Assembly: GCF_018294505.1 (NCBI RefSeq)
Contig: NC_057801.1
Location: 198,900,538-198,964,537 of the forward strand
Direction: 5' to 3'
Source of the DNA: Triticum aestivum
Taxonomy: Eukaryota > Streptophyta > Magnoliopsida > Poales > Poaceae
Length of the DNA stretch: 64,000 nucleotides
Shown in pieces: positions 9,475-21,566 of this stretch; position 1 is the stretch's first letter, and each line of letters opens with the position of its first letter. Position numbers and translations under genes: made by a program. The notes under the pieces were generated by a model, which saw nothing but the letters and a program-made list of their open reading frames with translations, had not been told where the DNA came from and made no database searches.

Positions 9475-12400
9475 TTCTCGAAGGTTTCTTTGAGGTCTTC
9501 CATCAGCGCCCCATGCTTCTCCGTCTTCACCACTACATCATCCACGTAGATGTGGGGGTTTCTGCCGAGTTGCTTGAGGAGGCACTTCTGCATGCAACGC
9601 TGAAAGGTGGCGCCGGCATTCCTTAAGCTGAACGTCATGGTCAGGTAGCAGAAGGCTCCGAACGGCGTGATGAAGGCGGTCTTCAGTCTGTCTGCCGGGC
9701 TCAGTTTGATCTGGTGATACCCTGAGTATGCATCTAAGAAGCTCAATAGCTCGCATCCGGCGGTGGAGTCTATCACCTGATCAATTCTCGGCAGCGCAAA
9801 TGGGTCCTTGGGGCAGGCTTTGTTGAGGCTTGTGTAGTCAATACACAGCCGCCACTGCTTGTTCTTCTTCAACAAGACCGGGTTTGCCAACCATTCTGGA
9901 AAAAATACTTCCATAATGAAGCCGGCGGCCAGGAGCCGGGCTATCTCTTCTCCAACAACTATTCTCTTCTCTTCGGATAGGCGGCGCAAGGGCTGCCTGA
10001 CGGGCTTCACATCAGGTCGGACGTGTAACTTGTGCTCGGCGAATTCCGTCGGTACACCTGGCATGTCTTTAGGGGACCATGCGAAGATGTCCCGATTCTC
10101 ACGGAGGAAATCGATAAGCTCGCCTTCCTATTTGCTGTCAAGGTTTGCACCTATGACAGCGTACCTCTCTGGGTGCTCCAGGTCCAAGGGTATCTTCTTG
10201 GTCTCTTTGGCCGGCTTGAACGAGCCCTCAGCTTCCGACTCCTTGGGGTCGGGCGACATCTCCGACTGCTTGCCGGCCATCGCCATGACCCGATCAAGAA
10301 GTCGCTTCTCAGCAGCGATCACCAGGGACTCGGCCAGCCGACTGATCTCAGCCGTGCAAGCGGACGACTTTCTGTAGTCGCCGGCGATGGTCAGAATCCC
10401 CTTGGAACTCGGCGTCTTCATCTTCAGGTAGGGTAGTGGGGAACCGCCATGAACTTGGCCAAAGCAGGTCGGCCAAGTAACGCATGGTACGGGCTTTCGA
10501 GGTCCACCACTTCAACCCAAACTGGCTCTCGGCAAAAATGGTCTTTGTCCCTGAAGAGGACGTCTATCAGGATCTTGCCGATTGGTCAGCAGGAAAGGCC
10601 AGGTACAATGCCGTGGAACACAGTCCGGCTGCTCTGCAGCTGTCTTTGCTTGATTCCTAACTTCTCCATGGTATCCTTGTACAGGATGTTGATGCTACTG
10701 CCTCCATCTATCAACACTCGCGAGAAGCAAGCGGCCCACCTATCTGTGGCTAGAGTAGCGCTCAAAACCAAGGCGTAGGAGCCTGGATTCGGCATCACCT
10801 CTGGGTGATCAGCTCTACTCCAACTGATAGGCTTCTCGGACTAATGCATAAATTCTGGAGTATCTGATGCTACCACATTCACCTCTTGCTGCTGCAGCCG
10901 CCTGCTGCGTCGGTCGTCAGCCACACTAGTGAACACCACATAGGCTCCGTGCTCTTCTGGGTACTCATCTCGTACTGCGCCGACTGGCCTGGCAGCCGGC
11001 TGCTGGGGCGGCAGCAGAGGCGGCGGCCCAGCAGGCGGGGGAGGAAGGAGGTCGTCTTCCTTGGCGATTCTGGTAAGCCAGTGGCACTTTCGGGTGGTAT
11101 GGTTCGACGGCTTCGCGCCGCTGTGGAACTTGCAGGGACCATCTAGAGTCTGCTCGTAAGAGAAGGCCGACAACCAGTTGCACTTGCCGACCTTCTGTCG
11201 CTTGGTCGGAGGCTTCCCCTCCGGCTGTTGGTCTTCGACTGTCGCAACCTGCCGACTACTGGAAGTCGGCTGTGAGGCCTTGCGCTTGTTATCATTCTGT
11301 TGTTTTCGCTGACTGGCGTCTCCAACCGGAGTTCTGGGAGCCTGAGGGGCCATTTTGCCAGTCGCACTAACTTGAATCTCCGTCTTCATGGAGGAGTCGG
11401 CCGTGGTGTACTTGTCTGCTATGATCAGGAGCTCGTCGAGGGTCTCTGGCTCGTCGCAGAGTAGCTTGTGCTTGAGGAGAGTGCCTTCTCGGCACTCGGC
11501 GGTGAAGTACTCGATAGCCTGCACCTCGTGCACACCCTCGCAGGAGTTCCGAAGCTCGGCCCAGCGCGTGAGGTAGTCGCGCATTGACTCGTCGAGGCCT
11601 TGCACACATAGGGAAAGCTGGCGAGGCTTGGGAGGTCGCTTGTACGTGCTTGTGAAGTTGCGGACGAAGGCTTCGATGAAGTCGACCCAGCTGTTGATGC
11701 TGCGGGGCTTCAGACTGTTCAACCATGTCCGGGCCGTGCCCTGGAGCATGAGTGGAACATACTTCACGGCAACTCGCTTGTTGCCGTTCACTATGTTGAC
11801 GACCGTGGAGTAGTCAACTAGCCAGTCTTCCGGCTTCACAGAGCCGGTATACTTGGGTGTGTCTCAGGGGAGCGTGAACCCTTTGGGAAAAGGCTCGTCT
11901 CGGATGCGGGGCCTGAAGCAAGGCGGACCCAACTCGTCTTCTTCTTCCAGCGCCAGGGATCGGTGGAGTCGATCGATCCGGTGGCGGGCGTCATTTTCTC
12001 CGACTCCCTCTCGGCGGCCAAGGCGGCCACCGAGAGTCGGATGCTCAACAGGTGGTGGGGAAACTCGCCTTTCTCTTCTCGGTGGGGGAGGCAGATAGTC
12101 ACCCTGCCGTTCCACTACTCTCGGGCGGTCGTCTTGGTCGCGCTTGATGGTGATGTGAGTCCGACTGTGGCTGACAGCCGGCTCTTTGTCTTTCCTTCTG
12201 CGGACTCCACCAGTCGGCGTCCGAGACGTCGCGCCTTGATCTCGGCGGGGAGGTAAGTCGTCGTCTGGCCGTCGCGGCGCCTCTGTGCGGCCACCGGCCG
12301 CATTCTGTGCGGCAACCGCGTCGAGGAGCTGCTGGACTCGCTCCGTCATCATGCGGCGCTCTTCGCCTTCAAAGTTCTTCAGCTCGTCAGTCGCCGCCTG

Positions 12401-12847
12401 GGCGGCACGGATGTTCTCCGCAGGCGTGGCGTATACGGGGCGATTGGCCCCGAACAGGTTAGCGATAGTCGCGCCGTGCTGCTGGACCACGCCTAGGCGG
12501 CTAGGCCCAGTCGGAGCCGGCGAGCCGCCCACAGCGCGATCCATCTCACGCTGGTAGGCTTCTGACAAGCGCCTCATGCTTGCCAGCTTCTTGGCGCCTT
12601 CGATGATCTGAAGGCGGCGTGTCTCTAGCGTCTCGGCGTCTGCGTCTTCTGAAATAGGCGTAGTCAGGTCTTGTAGAGCCGCGTCGAATGGGTCATGAGC
12701 TCCCTCACCAGAACGCTCGTCGTGAATGATGACGAGCACCTCTGTGATGGCGCTTCCGCCACTTTCCTCATGAGGGAGTGGCTCGTCGTAGACCACCACA
12801 TTGGTGGGAAATGCGTCGAGCGACGCGGCATCAGAGTCAACCAGCAT
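9447..12847 (-). pseudogene. gag-protease-reverse transcriptase of the second Gypsy element, disrupted
   Basis: The minus-strand polyprotein begins near the ATG at 12847 (MLVDSDAASLD). A long hydrophilic gag N-terminus leads to a retrotransposon gag domain around 11560-11820 (GTARTWLNSLKP, FVRNFTSTYKRP) and an atypical Cys/His cluster (CKFHSG, NHTTRKCHW). The protease active site is VLIDGGSSINIL near 10700. The RT carries RLCIDYTSLNKAC, LDAYSGYHQI and the catalytic YVDDVV near 9535. Reading is blocked by TGA at 11864-11866, TAG at 10841-10843, a TGA near 10584, a frame change near 10430 and TAG at 10128-10130. The sequence ends abruptly after the RT palm at about 9447 with no RNase H, integrase or chromodomain. 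The apparent open frame upstream of 12847 runs through the primer site and LTR and is not coding. Confidence 0.88.
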
Positions 12848-13139
12848 CGAGTCGGTGGAGCCTACGGACTCCAGGTCCACAGCAGGCTCGCCGGTGACAT
12901 GGAGTTGGTCGAGGAGGCCCGCGAGGAGGTTCTCAGGGCCGCCCGTGCCTGCGTCGGATGCAGGCTCGTCGGAGAGGCGAACCTCGCCGACAAGTTCGGC
13001 GAGGCAGCTGGCTGCGCAGGCCGCCTCAGTGCCGCGCAGAGTGTCGATGCAGACTCCGTCTAGCGAGCCTGACTGGCTGCGCTCGCCAGGGAGGAAAAGG
13101 GTTCCCGTCCAGAATAGATCTCCGGACGACGGTGCACCT

Positions 13140-13158
13140 GGCCCCAAGGTGGGCGCCA
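13140..13158 (-). promoter_or_regulatory. Primer-binding site, tRNA-Lys type
   Basis: On the minus strand, two bases inside the 5' LTR, the sequence reads TGGCGCCCACCTTGGGGCC. It is complementary, with one or two mismatches, to the 3' end of plant tRNA-Lys. It fixes the element's orientation. Confidence 0.8.
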
Positions 13159-13160
13159 AA

Positions 13161-14295
13161 TGTCGGGGGTTGGGTGCGACATATGCCAAAGGATGGCTTA
13201 TCATGGTGGGGGCGAGTAGAACGTCGCCGGTGCCTGGAAACGGGATGAGGCGAAGACATGCACGCCGGCAGATCTTACCCAGCTTCAGGGCTCTCCAAGG
13301 AGATAACACCCCTACTGCTGCTCTGCGGGGTCTCCGCATGGTCACTAAGGCAAAGTGAGTACAAGGTTGCTCCTTGAGCTGTTTCTGGAGGTAGGAGAAG
13401 TCAAGGCTAGCTTTCTCCTCCCTATATGATCTGGTCTAGTGCTAATGGATTCGAACCCTTTGCATGGGTGCCCTGGAGGGTTTATATAGGCCTACCCCCA
13501 GGGGTACAATGGTAAAACCGGCTAGGCGCGGGTCCCAGCCGTCTGTCTCTCAGGCCGCCGTCTTCTCCGCCGACTATCGGGGCCCGCCGACTGGTGGGTC
13601 CCGCCAACTTGCCTGGTACGGGGCCGACAGCCCTTGTCCGCCGCGGGCGGGTCTTACCGGCTGCAGATTACTGTAGTCGTGCTTCTAATGACGCTGGCTC
13701 GGTCATGGGGTCATGGCAACAGTGCCGCCACCTGACGGGCGATCACTGTTGCCATTCCCCTGTTGTGTCTGGTTAATGGCGTGCGGGGCCCGTGGGAGGG
13801 GCCGGCCGACTCCCGGAGGCTGACTCCCAATGGGTCCGTCTCGTGGTGCTCTTGCCGTCTTCAGTACTCCCATTGACTGGTGGGACCCGCCGTCTCTGGG
13901 TCGTACAGATAGGCCGTCGTGGGCACAGGGCTCCGCCCCCAGGGGCTGATGTCAGGGCCAGCATGGCAACAGTGCCGCGCCGGACGGAGATCTCCGCCGG
14001 TACGGCGCACTATGGCCATGCCTGCCCTTAATTAACAGGGTGGTTGGAGTCGCAGGCCGACTCCCTGTAATCAGCCTCTCCGTAAGTCGCCGGCCAGGAG
14101 TCGGCTCGTCTTGGAGTCGCCTCTGGGACTCAGCTCGTCTTGGAATCGCCTCTGGGACTCGGCTCGTCTTGGAGTCGCCTCTGGGACTCGGCTCGTCTTG
14201 GAGTCGCTTCTGGGGCTCGAGGGGCGCGGCCTGCCCCGATGTCTTGAAAGGTTCTGGGACTCGGGTTAGCCTACCCGTGGCCCATTACTCCGACA
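13161..14295 (-). repeat. 5' LTR of the second Gypsy element
   Basis: A 1135-bp LTR. On the minus strand it contains a TATATAAA promoter-like box near 13482-13489. The 29-bp minisatellite occupies 14099-14214. The right flank is CCGAT (14296-14300). Confidence 0.92.
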
Positions 14296-14300
14296 CCGAT

Positions 14301-14382
14301 AGAGCGGAACGTAAGGTAGCAAAACACGGGAGCCAGGCAAACCCAACTATTGACCAAAGACATGATTCGGAGCTGATGCATA
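14301..14382 (-). other. Short remnant of Fatima-like internal DNA between two nested elements
   Basis: Only 82 bp of the host Gypsy element remain between the insertion ending at 14295 and the Sabrina-like element starting at 14383. The last five bases, GCATA (14378-14382), recur at 21562-21566. Confidence 0.85.
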
Positions 14383-16004
14383 TGATGTCTACTACACAAC
14401 CTTCTTCTTGTAGACGTTGTTGGGCCTGCAAGTGCACTGGTTTGTAGAACAGTAGCAAATTTCCGTCAAGTGGATGACCTAAGGTTTATCAATCCATGGG
14501 AGGCGTAGGATGAAGATGGTCTCTCTCAAACAACCCTGCAACCAAATAACAAAGAGTCTCTTGTGTCCGCAACACACCCAATACAATGGCAAATTGTATA
14601 GGTGCACTAGTTCAGCGAAGAGATGGTGATACAAGTGCAATATAGATAGTAGATATAGGTTTTTGTAATCTGAAAATATAAAAACAGCAAGGTAACTAAT
14701 GATAAAAGTGAGCGTAAATGGTATTGCAATGATAGGAAACAAGGCCTAGGGTTCCTACTTTCACTAGTGCAAGTTCTCTCAACAATAATAACATAATCGG
14801 ATCATATAACTATCCCACAACATGCAACAAAGAGTCACTCCAAAGCCACTAATAGCAGAGAACAAACGAAGAGATTATGGTAGGGTACGAAACCACCTCA
14901 AAGTTATTCTTTCGGATCGATCTATTCAAGAGTTCGTACTAGAATAACACCTTAAGACACTAATCAACCAAAACCCTAATGTCACCTAGATACTCCATTG
15001 TCACCTCAAGTATCCGTGGGCATGATTATACGATATGCATCACACAATCTCAGATTCATCTATTCAACCAACACAAAGAACTTCAAAGAGTGCCCCAAAG
15101 TTTCTATCGGAGAGTCAAGACGAAAACGTGTGCCAACCCCTATGCATAGGTTCATGGGCGGAACCCGCAAGTTGATCACCAAAACATACATCAAGTGGCA
15201 TGTGATATCCCATTGTCACCACAGATAAGCACGACAAGACATACATCAAGTGTTCTCAAATCATTAAAGACTCAATCCGACAAGATAACTTCAAAGGGAG
15301 AACTCACTTCATCATAAGAGAGTAGAGGGGGAGAAACATCATAAGATCCAACTATAATAGCAAAGCTCACGATACATCAAGATCGTGTCATAGAGAGAAC
15401 ACGAGAGAGAGAGAGAGAGAGAGATCAAACACATAGCTACTGGTACATACCCTCGGCCCCGAGGTGAACTACTCCCTCCTCGTCATGGAGAGCGCCGGTA
15501 TGATGAAGATGGCCACCGGTGAGGGATCCCCCCTCCGGCAGGGTGCCGGAACGGGCTCCCGAGAGGTTTTTGGTGGCTACAGAGGCTTGCGGTAGCGGAA
15601 CTCCCGATCTATCTTCGTCTTCGATGTTTTTAGGGTACGTGGACTTATATAGGCGAAAGAAGTCAGTCGGGGGAGCTTCGAGGGGCCCAGGAGACAGGGC
15701 GGCGCGCCCTCCTATCTCCTGGCTTCCTCGAGCCATCCCTGGCTTGAACTCCAAGTCTCCCAGATCACATCCTTTCCAAAAATCACGCTCCCGAAGGTTT
15801 CATTCCGTTTGGACTCCGTTTGATATTTCTTTTCTTCGAAATACTGAAACAGGTAATAAAACAGCAATATGGGCTGGGCCTCCGGTTAGTAGGTTAGTCC
15901 CAAAAAATGATATAAATGTGTAAAATAAAGCCCATAAACATCCAAAAGGGGTAATATAATAGCATGTAACAATCAAAAATTATAGATATGTTGGAGACGT
16001 ATCA
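14383..16004 (-). repeat. 3' LTR of the Sabrina-like element
   Basis: A 1622-bp LTR. Just inside it, on the minus strand, AGCTTGGGGATGC (16005-16020) is a good polypurine tract. A (GA)11 microsatellite is at 15403-15424, and a TATATAAG-type box lies near 15645 on the minus strand. Confidence 0.93.
15403..15424. repeat. (GA)11 microsatellite in the Sabrina-like 3' LTR
   Basis: Eleven GA units. The equivalent site in the partner LTR (20952-20981) has fifteen, so the tract changed length after insertion. Confidence 0.95.
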
Positions 16005-18982
16005 AGCATCCCCAAGCTTAATTCCCGCTCGTCCTCGAGTAGGTAAATGATAAAAACAGAATTTTTGATGTGGAATGCTACCTAGCATAATCCTCAATGT
16101 AATTTTCTTTATTGTGGCATGATTGTTCAGATCCAAATGATTCAGGATAAAAGCTTATAAAACATAAAAAATAATAATGCTTTGAAGCATACTAACAAAT
16201 AATCATGTCCTATCAAAATAGCATAGCCAAAGAAAGTTTATCCCTACAAAATCATATAGTTAGGCCATGCTTCATTTTCATTACAGAAAATAGTCCTATC
16301 ATGCACAACCCCGGTTTCAGCCAAGCAATTGGTTCATACTTTTTAACGCGCTTTAGCTTTTTCAACTCTTACACAATACATGAGCGCAAGCCATGGACAT
16401 AACACTAAGGTGGTATATGGTGGTGGTTGTGAGGATAAAAAGGGGGAAGATAGTCTCACATCAACTAGGCATATTAACGGGCTATGGAGATGCCCATCAA
16501 TAGATATCAATGTGAGTGAGTAGGGATTGCCATGCAACGGATGCACTAGAGCTATAAATATATGAAAGTTCAACAAAAGAAACTAAGTGGGTGTGCATAC
16601 AACTTGCTTGCTCACGAAGACCTAGGGCATTTTGAGGAATCCCATCATTGGAATATACAAGCCAAGTTCTAAAATGAAAAATTCCCACTTAGTATATGAA
16701 AGTGACAACATAGGAGACTCTCTATCATGAAGATCATGGTGCTACTTTGAAGCACAAGTGTGGAAAAAGAGATAGTAGCATTGTCCCTTCTATCTTTTTC
16801 TCTCATTTCCTTTTTTTCTTTTTTTCTTTTTTTCTTTGGCCTTTTCTCCTTTTTTTTCTTTTTGGCCTTTCTTCTCTTTTTTTCTTCTTTTTTTTAAAGT
16901 CCGAAGTCTCATCCCTACTTGTGGGGGAATCATAGTCTTCATCATCCTTTCCTCACTGGGATAATGCTCTAATAATGAAGATCATCACACTTCTATTGAT
17001 TTACAACTCAAAACTAGAACAAGATATGACTCTATATGAATGCCTACGGCGGTGTACCAGGATATGCAATGAATCAAGAGCGACATGTATGAAAATTATG
17101 AAGGTGGCCTTGCCACAAATACGATGTCAACTACATGATCATGCACAGAGCAATATGACAATGATGAATTGTGTCATAATAACGGAACGGTGGAAAGTTG
17201 CATGGCAATATATCTCAGAATGGCTATGGAAATGCCATAATAGGTAGGTATGGTGGCTGTTTTGAGGAAGGTAAATAATGGGTGCATGATACCGGCGAAA
17301 GTTGTGTGGTATAATAGAGGCTAGCAAAGTGCAAGGGTGAGTGTGCGTATATCCATGGACTTACATTAGTCATAAAGAACTCATATACTTATTGCAAAAG
17401 TCTACTTGCCCTCGAAGCAAAGTACTACTACGCATGCTCCTAGGGGAAGGGTTGGTAGGAGTTAACCATCACACGATCCCAACCTCCACTCATAAGGAAG
17501 ACAATTAAAAGAGCACCTCATGCAACAAATTTGTCACACAACTTTTACCGTACGAGCATGCTACGAGACTTGCCAACTTCAACACAAGTATTTCTAAATT
17601 TCATAACTACCCACTAGCATGACTCTAACATTACTACCTCTATATCTCAAAACAATTATCAAGCACCAAATTGATCATAGCATCCAATTCACTTCTTATG
17701 GTAGTTTTTTTTATACTCAACTTGGATGCCTACCATTCTAGGACCAATTTCATAACCATAGCAAATACCATTCTGTTCTAAAAGACTCTCAAAATAATAT
17801 AAGTGAAGCATGAGAGACTAGAAATTTCTTCAAAATTAAGCCATTGCCGTGCTCTAAAAGATATAAGTGAAGTACTAGAGCAAAAACTATCAAGCTCAAA
17901 AGATATAAGTGAAGCACATAGAGTATTCTAATAAATTCTAATCAAGTAGGCTTCTCCCAAAATGTGTGTACAGCAAGGATGATTGTGGTAAACTAAAAAG
18001 CAAAGACTAATATCATACACGACGCTCCAAGCAAAACACATATCATGTGGCAAATAACAATATAGCTCCAAGTAAAGTTACCAATGAACGAAGACGAAAG
18101 AGGGGATGCCATCCGGGGCATCCCCAAGCTTAAGCTCTTGGTTGTCCTTGAATATTACCTTGGGGTGCCTTGGGCATCCCCAATCTTAGGATTTTGCCAC
18201 TCCTTATTCCATAGTCCATCAAAGCTTTACCCAAAACTTAAAAACTTCACAACACAAAACTCAACAGGAAATCTTATAAGCTCCGTTAGTGAAAGAAAAC
18301 AAAACCACCACATAAGGTACTGTAATGAAGTCATTCTTTATTTATTTTGGTATTAAACCTACTGTATTCTGACTTCTCTATGGTTTATAAACTATTTTAC
18401 TAGCCATAGATGCATCAAAATAAGCAAACAACACACGAAAAACAGAATCTGTCAAAAACAGAACAGTCTGTAGCAATCTGTAACTAACGCAAACTTATGG
18501 AACTTTAAAACTCCTACCAAAATAGGAAGTCCTGGACAATTTGTCTATTGATCAGAAGCAAAAAGAATCAACGCAAAAGCACGTTTCTGTGATTTAACAA
18601 AACTAATTTCATGCGTGCAAAGTTTCTGTTTTTCAGCAGAATCAAATTAACTATCACCATAGGTTATCCTATAGGTTATACTTGGCACTTTATTGAACAA
18701 AAGCTATAAAACATGATTACTACAGTAGCATAATCATGTGAACACACAAAAATAGTAAGGATAAATATTGGGTTGTCTCTCAACAAGCACTTTTCTTTAA
18801 TGCCTTTCTAGCTAGGCATGATGATGACAATGATGCTCACATAAAAGATAAGAATTGAAACATAACGGGAGCATCATGAAGCATATGACTAGCACATTTA
18901 AGTCTAACCCACTTCCTATGCATAGGGATTTTGTGAGCAAACAACTTATGGGAACAATAATCAACTAGCATAGGAGGCAAAA
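16005..18982 (-). other. Non-coding interior of the Sabrina-like element
   Basis: About 3 kb, AT-rich and without long frames. 16793-16895 is a C/T-rich tract (runs of T broken by C). Short direct motifs such as AAAGATATAAGTGAAG recur near 17860 and 17900. Nothing resembles gag or pol. Confidence 0.75.
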
Positions 18983-19729
18983 CTAGCATAGCTTCAAAAT
19001 TTTAAGCACATAGAGAGGAAACTTGATATTATTGCAATTCCTACAAGCATATGTTCCTCCCTCATAATAATTTTCAGTAGAATCATGAATGCGTTCAACA
19101 ATATAACCAGCACCTAGAGCATTCTTTTCCTTTTCTACAAGCATAGAAAAATTACTACTCTCCACATAAGCAAAATTCTTCTCATGAATAGTAGTGGGAG
19201 CAAACTCAACAAAATAATTATCATGTGAGGCATAATCCAATTGGAAACTAAAATCATGATGACAAGTTCCATGGTTATCATTATTCTTAATAGCATACAA
19301 GTCATCACAATAATCATCATAAATAGCAACTTTATTCTCATAATCAATTGGAACCTCTTCCGAAATAGTGGAATCATCACTAAATAAAGTTGACACTCTT
19401 CCAAATCCACTTTCATATTCATCACAATAAGATTCATCATCCTCCAAAATAGTGGGATCACTACTTCCTAAAGTTGACACTCTTCCAAACCCACTTTCAT
19501 CAATATAATCATCATAAATAGGAGGCATGCTTTCATCATAACAAATTTTCTCATCAAAACATGGGGGACAAAAAATATTATCTTCATCAAACATAGCTTC
19601 CCCAAGCTTGTGGCTTTGCATATCATTAGCATCATGGATATTCAAGGAATTCATACTAACAACATTGCAATCATGCTCATCATTCACATATTTTATGCCA
19701 AGCATTCTATGTAATTCTTCTTCTAGCAT
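18983..19729 (-). CDS. Acidic protein of unknown function encoded by the non-autonomous Sabrina-like element
   Basis: An open frame of 248 residues on the minus strand, about 200 bp downstream of the 5' LTR, where gag would normally begin. The protein is very rich in Asp, Glu, Asn and Tyr. It contains an imperfect internal repeat around ESGFGRVSTL (two copies, each followed by an S/D-rich stretch ending DDE or SEE). There is no zinc knuckle, RT or integrase motif. Non-autonomous Athila-lineage elements of wheat often carry an uncharacterised frame of this kind. Absence of stops over 248 codons in an otherwise AT-rich, stop-rich region suggests recent coding or structural constraint. The function, if any, is unknown; it may be a gag-like remnant. 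Confidence 0.5.
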   Translation of the reverse strand: MLEEELHRMLGIKYVNDEHDCNVVSMNSLNIHDANDMQSHKLGEAMFDEDNIFCPPCFDEKICYDESMPPIYDDYIDESGFGRVSTLGSSDPTILEDDESYCDEYESGFGRVSTLFSDDSTISEEVPIDYENKVAIYDDYCDDLYAIKNNDNHGTCHHDFSFQLDYASHDNYFVEFAPTTIHEKNFAYVESSNFSMLVEKEKNALGAGYIVERIHDSTENYYEGGTYACRNCNNIKFPLYVLKILKLC

Positions 19730-19903
19730 TTGAGCACAATTTTCCTTTTAATCATTCTCACGAAAGATATTAAAAAGATGAAGCGTATGAGACAAACTTA
19801 ACTCCATTTTTTTGTAGTTTTCTTTTATAAACTAAACTAGTGATAAAACAAGAAACAAAAATATTCGATCGTAAGATCTAAAGATATACCTTCAAGCACT
19901 CAA

Positions 19904-19922
19904 CTCCCCGGTAACGGCGCCA
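19904..19922 (-). promoter_or_regulatory. Primer-binding site, tRNA-Asp type
   Basis: On the minus strand the sequence reads TGGCGCCGTTACCGGGGAG, starting ten bases inside the 5' LTR. This matches the tRNA-Asp primer site typical of the Athila lineage apart from one base (A for G). Confidence 0.85.
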
Positions 19923-19932
19923 GAAAAGAGCT

Positions 19933-20948
19933 TGATGTCTACTACACAACCTTCTTCTTGTAGACGTTGTTGGGCCTGCAAGTGCACAGGTTTGTAAAAC
20001 AGTAGCAAATTTCCCTCAAGTGGATGACCTAAGGTTTATCAATCCATGGGAGGCGTAGGATGAAGATGGTCTCTCTCAAACAACCCTGCAACCAAATAAC
20101 AAAGAGTCTCTTGTGTCCGCAACACACCCAATACAATGGCAAATTGTATAGGTGCACTAGTTCGGCGAAGAGATGGTGATACAAGTGCAATATAGATCGT
20201 AGATATAGGTTTTTGTAATCTGAAAATATAAAAACAGCAAGGTAAATAATGATAAAAGTGAGCGTAAACGGTATTGTAATGATAGGAAACAAGGCCTAGG
20301 GTTCATAGTTTCACTAGTGCAAGTTCTCTCAACAATAATAACATAATCAGATCATATAACTATCCCTCAACATGCAACAAAGAGTCACTCCAAAGCCACT
20401 AATAGCGGAGAACAAACGAAGAGATTATGGTAGGGTACGAAACCACCTCAAAGTTATTCTTTCGGATCGATCTATTCAAGAGTTCGTACTAGAATAACAC
20501 CTTAAGACACAAATCAACCAAAACCCTATGTCACCTAGATACTCCATTGTCATCACAAGTATCCGTGGGCATGATTATACGATATGCATCACACAATCTC
20601 AGATTCATCTACTCAACCAACACAAAGTACTTCAAAGAGTGCCCCAAAGTTTCTACCGGAGAGTCAAGACGAAAACGTGTGCCAACCCCTATGCATAGGT
20701 TCATGGGCGGAACCCGCAAGTTGGTCACCAAAACATACATCAAGTGGCACGTGATATCCCATTGTCACCACAGATAAGCACGCCAAGACATACATCAAGT
20801 GTTCTCAAATAATTAAAGACTCAATCCAACAAGATAACTTCAAAGGGAAAACTCAATTCATCACAAGAGAGTAGAGGGGGAGAAACATCATAAGATCCAA
20901 CTATAATAGCAAAGCTCGCGATACATCAAGATCGTGCCATAGAGAGAA

Positions 20949-20983
<35 letters not shown>

Positions 20984-21561
20984 AAACACATAGCTACTGG
21001 TACATACCCTCAGCCTTGAGGGTGAACTACTCCCTCCTCGTCATGGAGAGCGCCGGTATGATGAAGATGGCCACCGGTGAGGGATCCCCCCTCTGGCAGG
21101 GTGCCGGAATGGGCTCCCGAGAGGTTTTTGGTGGCTACAGAGGCTTGCGGCAGCGGAACTCCCGATCTATCTTCGTCTTCGATGTTTTTAGGGTACGTGG
21201 ACTTATATAGGCAAAAGAAGTCGGTCGGGGGAGCTTTGAGGGGCCCAGGAGACAGGGCGGCGCGCCCTCCTTTCTCCTGGCTTCCTCGAGCCTTCCCTGG
21301 CTTGAACTCCAAGTCTCCCGGATCATATCCTTTCCAAAAATCACGGTCCTGAAGGTTTCATCCATTTGGACTCCGTTTGATATTTTTGTTCTTCAAAATA
21401 CTAAAACAGGCAATAAAACAACAATATGGGTTGGGCCTCCGGTTAGTAGGTTAGTCCCAAAAAATGATATAAATGTGTAAAATAAAGCCCATAAACATCC
21501 AAAAGGGGTAATATAATAGCATGGAACAATCAAAAATCATAGATACGTTGGAGACATATCA
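19933..21561 (-). repeat. 5' LTR of the Sabrina-like element
   Basis: A 1629-bp LTR with a TATATAAG-type box near 21202-21209 (minus strand). The (GA)15 tract is at 20952-20981. The right flank is GCATA (21562-21566). Confidence 0.93.
20952..20981. repeat. (GA)15 microsatellite in the Sabrina-like 5' LTR
   Basis: Fifteen GA units, against eleven in the other LTR copy at 15403-15424. Confidence 0.95.
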
Positions 21562-21566
21562 GCATA

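Larger units (their letters stand above)
4788..14295 (-). mobile_element. Tat-type Ty3-Gypsy element inserted in the Fatima-like element
   Basis: A 9.5-kb element with LTRs at 4788-5907 and 13161-14295 that begin TGTCGGGGGTTGG and end ACTCCGACA, flanked by a perfect TSD, CCGAT (4783-4787 and 14296-14300). The minus-strand order is 5' LTR, a tRNA-Lys-type primer site at 13140-13158, gag, protease, reverse transcriptase, then an abrupt jump near 9446 into an antisense gene region (6500-9415, plus strand) and the 3' LTR. RNase H and integrase are missing. The LTRs differ at about a dozen positions over the first 380 bp. I cannot name the family with confidence. Confidence 0.9.
14383..21561 (-). 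mobile_element. Sabrina-like Ty3-Gypsy (Athila lineage), non-autonomous
   Basis: A 7.2-kb element with 1.6-kb LTRs (14383-16004 and 19933-21561) that start TGATGTCTACTACACAACC and end GACRTATCA, flanked by a perfect TSD, GCATA. The minus orientation is set by a tRNA-Asp-type primer site at 19904-19922. The 3.9-kb interior holds no gag, protease, RT or integrase; its only sizeable frame is an acidic protein (18983-19729). The LTRs differ at about three of the first hundred bases. It must be mobilised by an autonomous relative. The family name is from memory. Confidence 0.92.

Noticed and set aside
11864..13345. A 493-codon minus-strand frame starting inside the 5' LTR
   Set aside because: It reads through the LTR and the primer-binding site. 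The gag start is more likely at 12847, so the first part is not coding.
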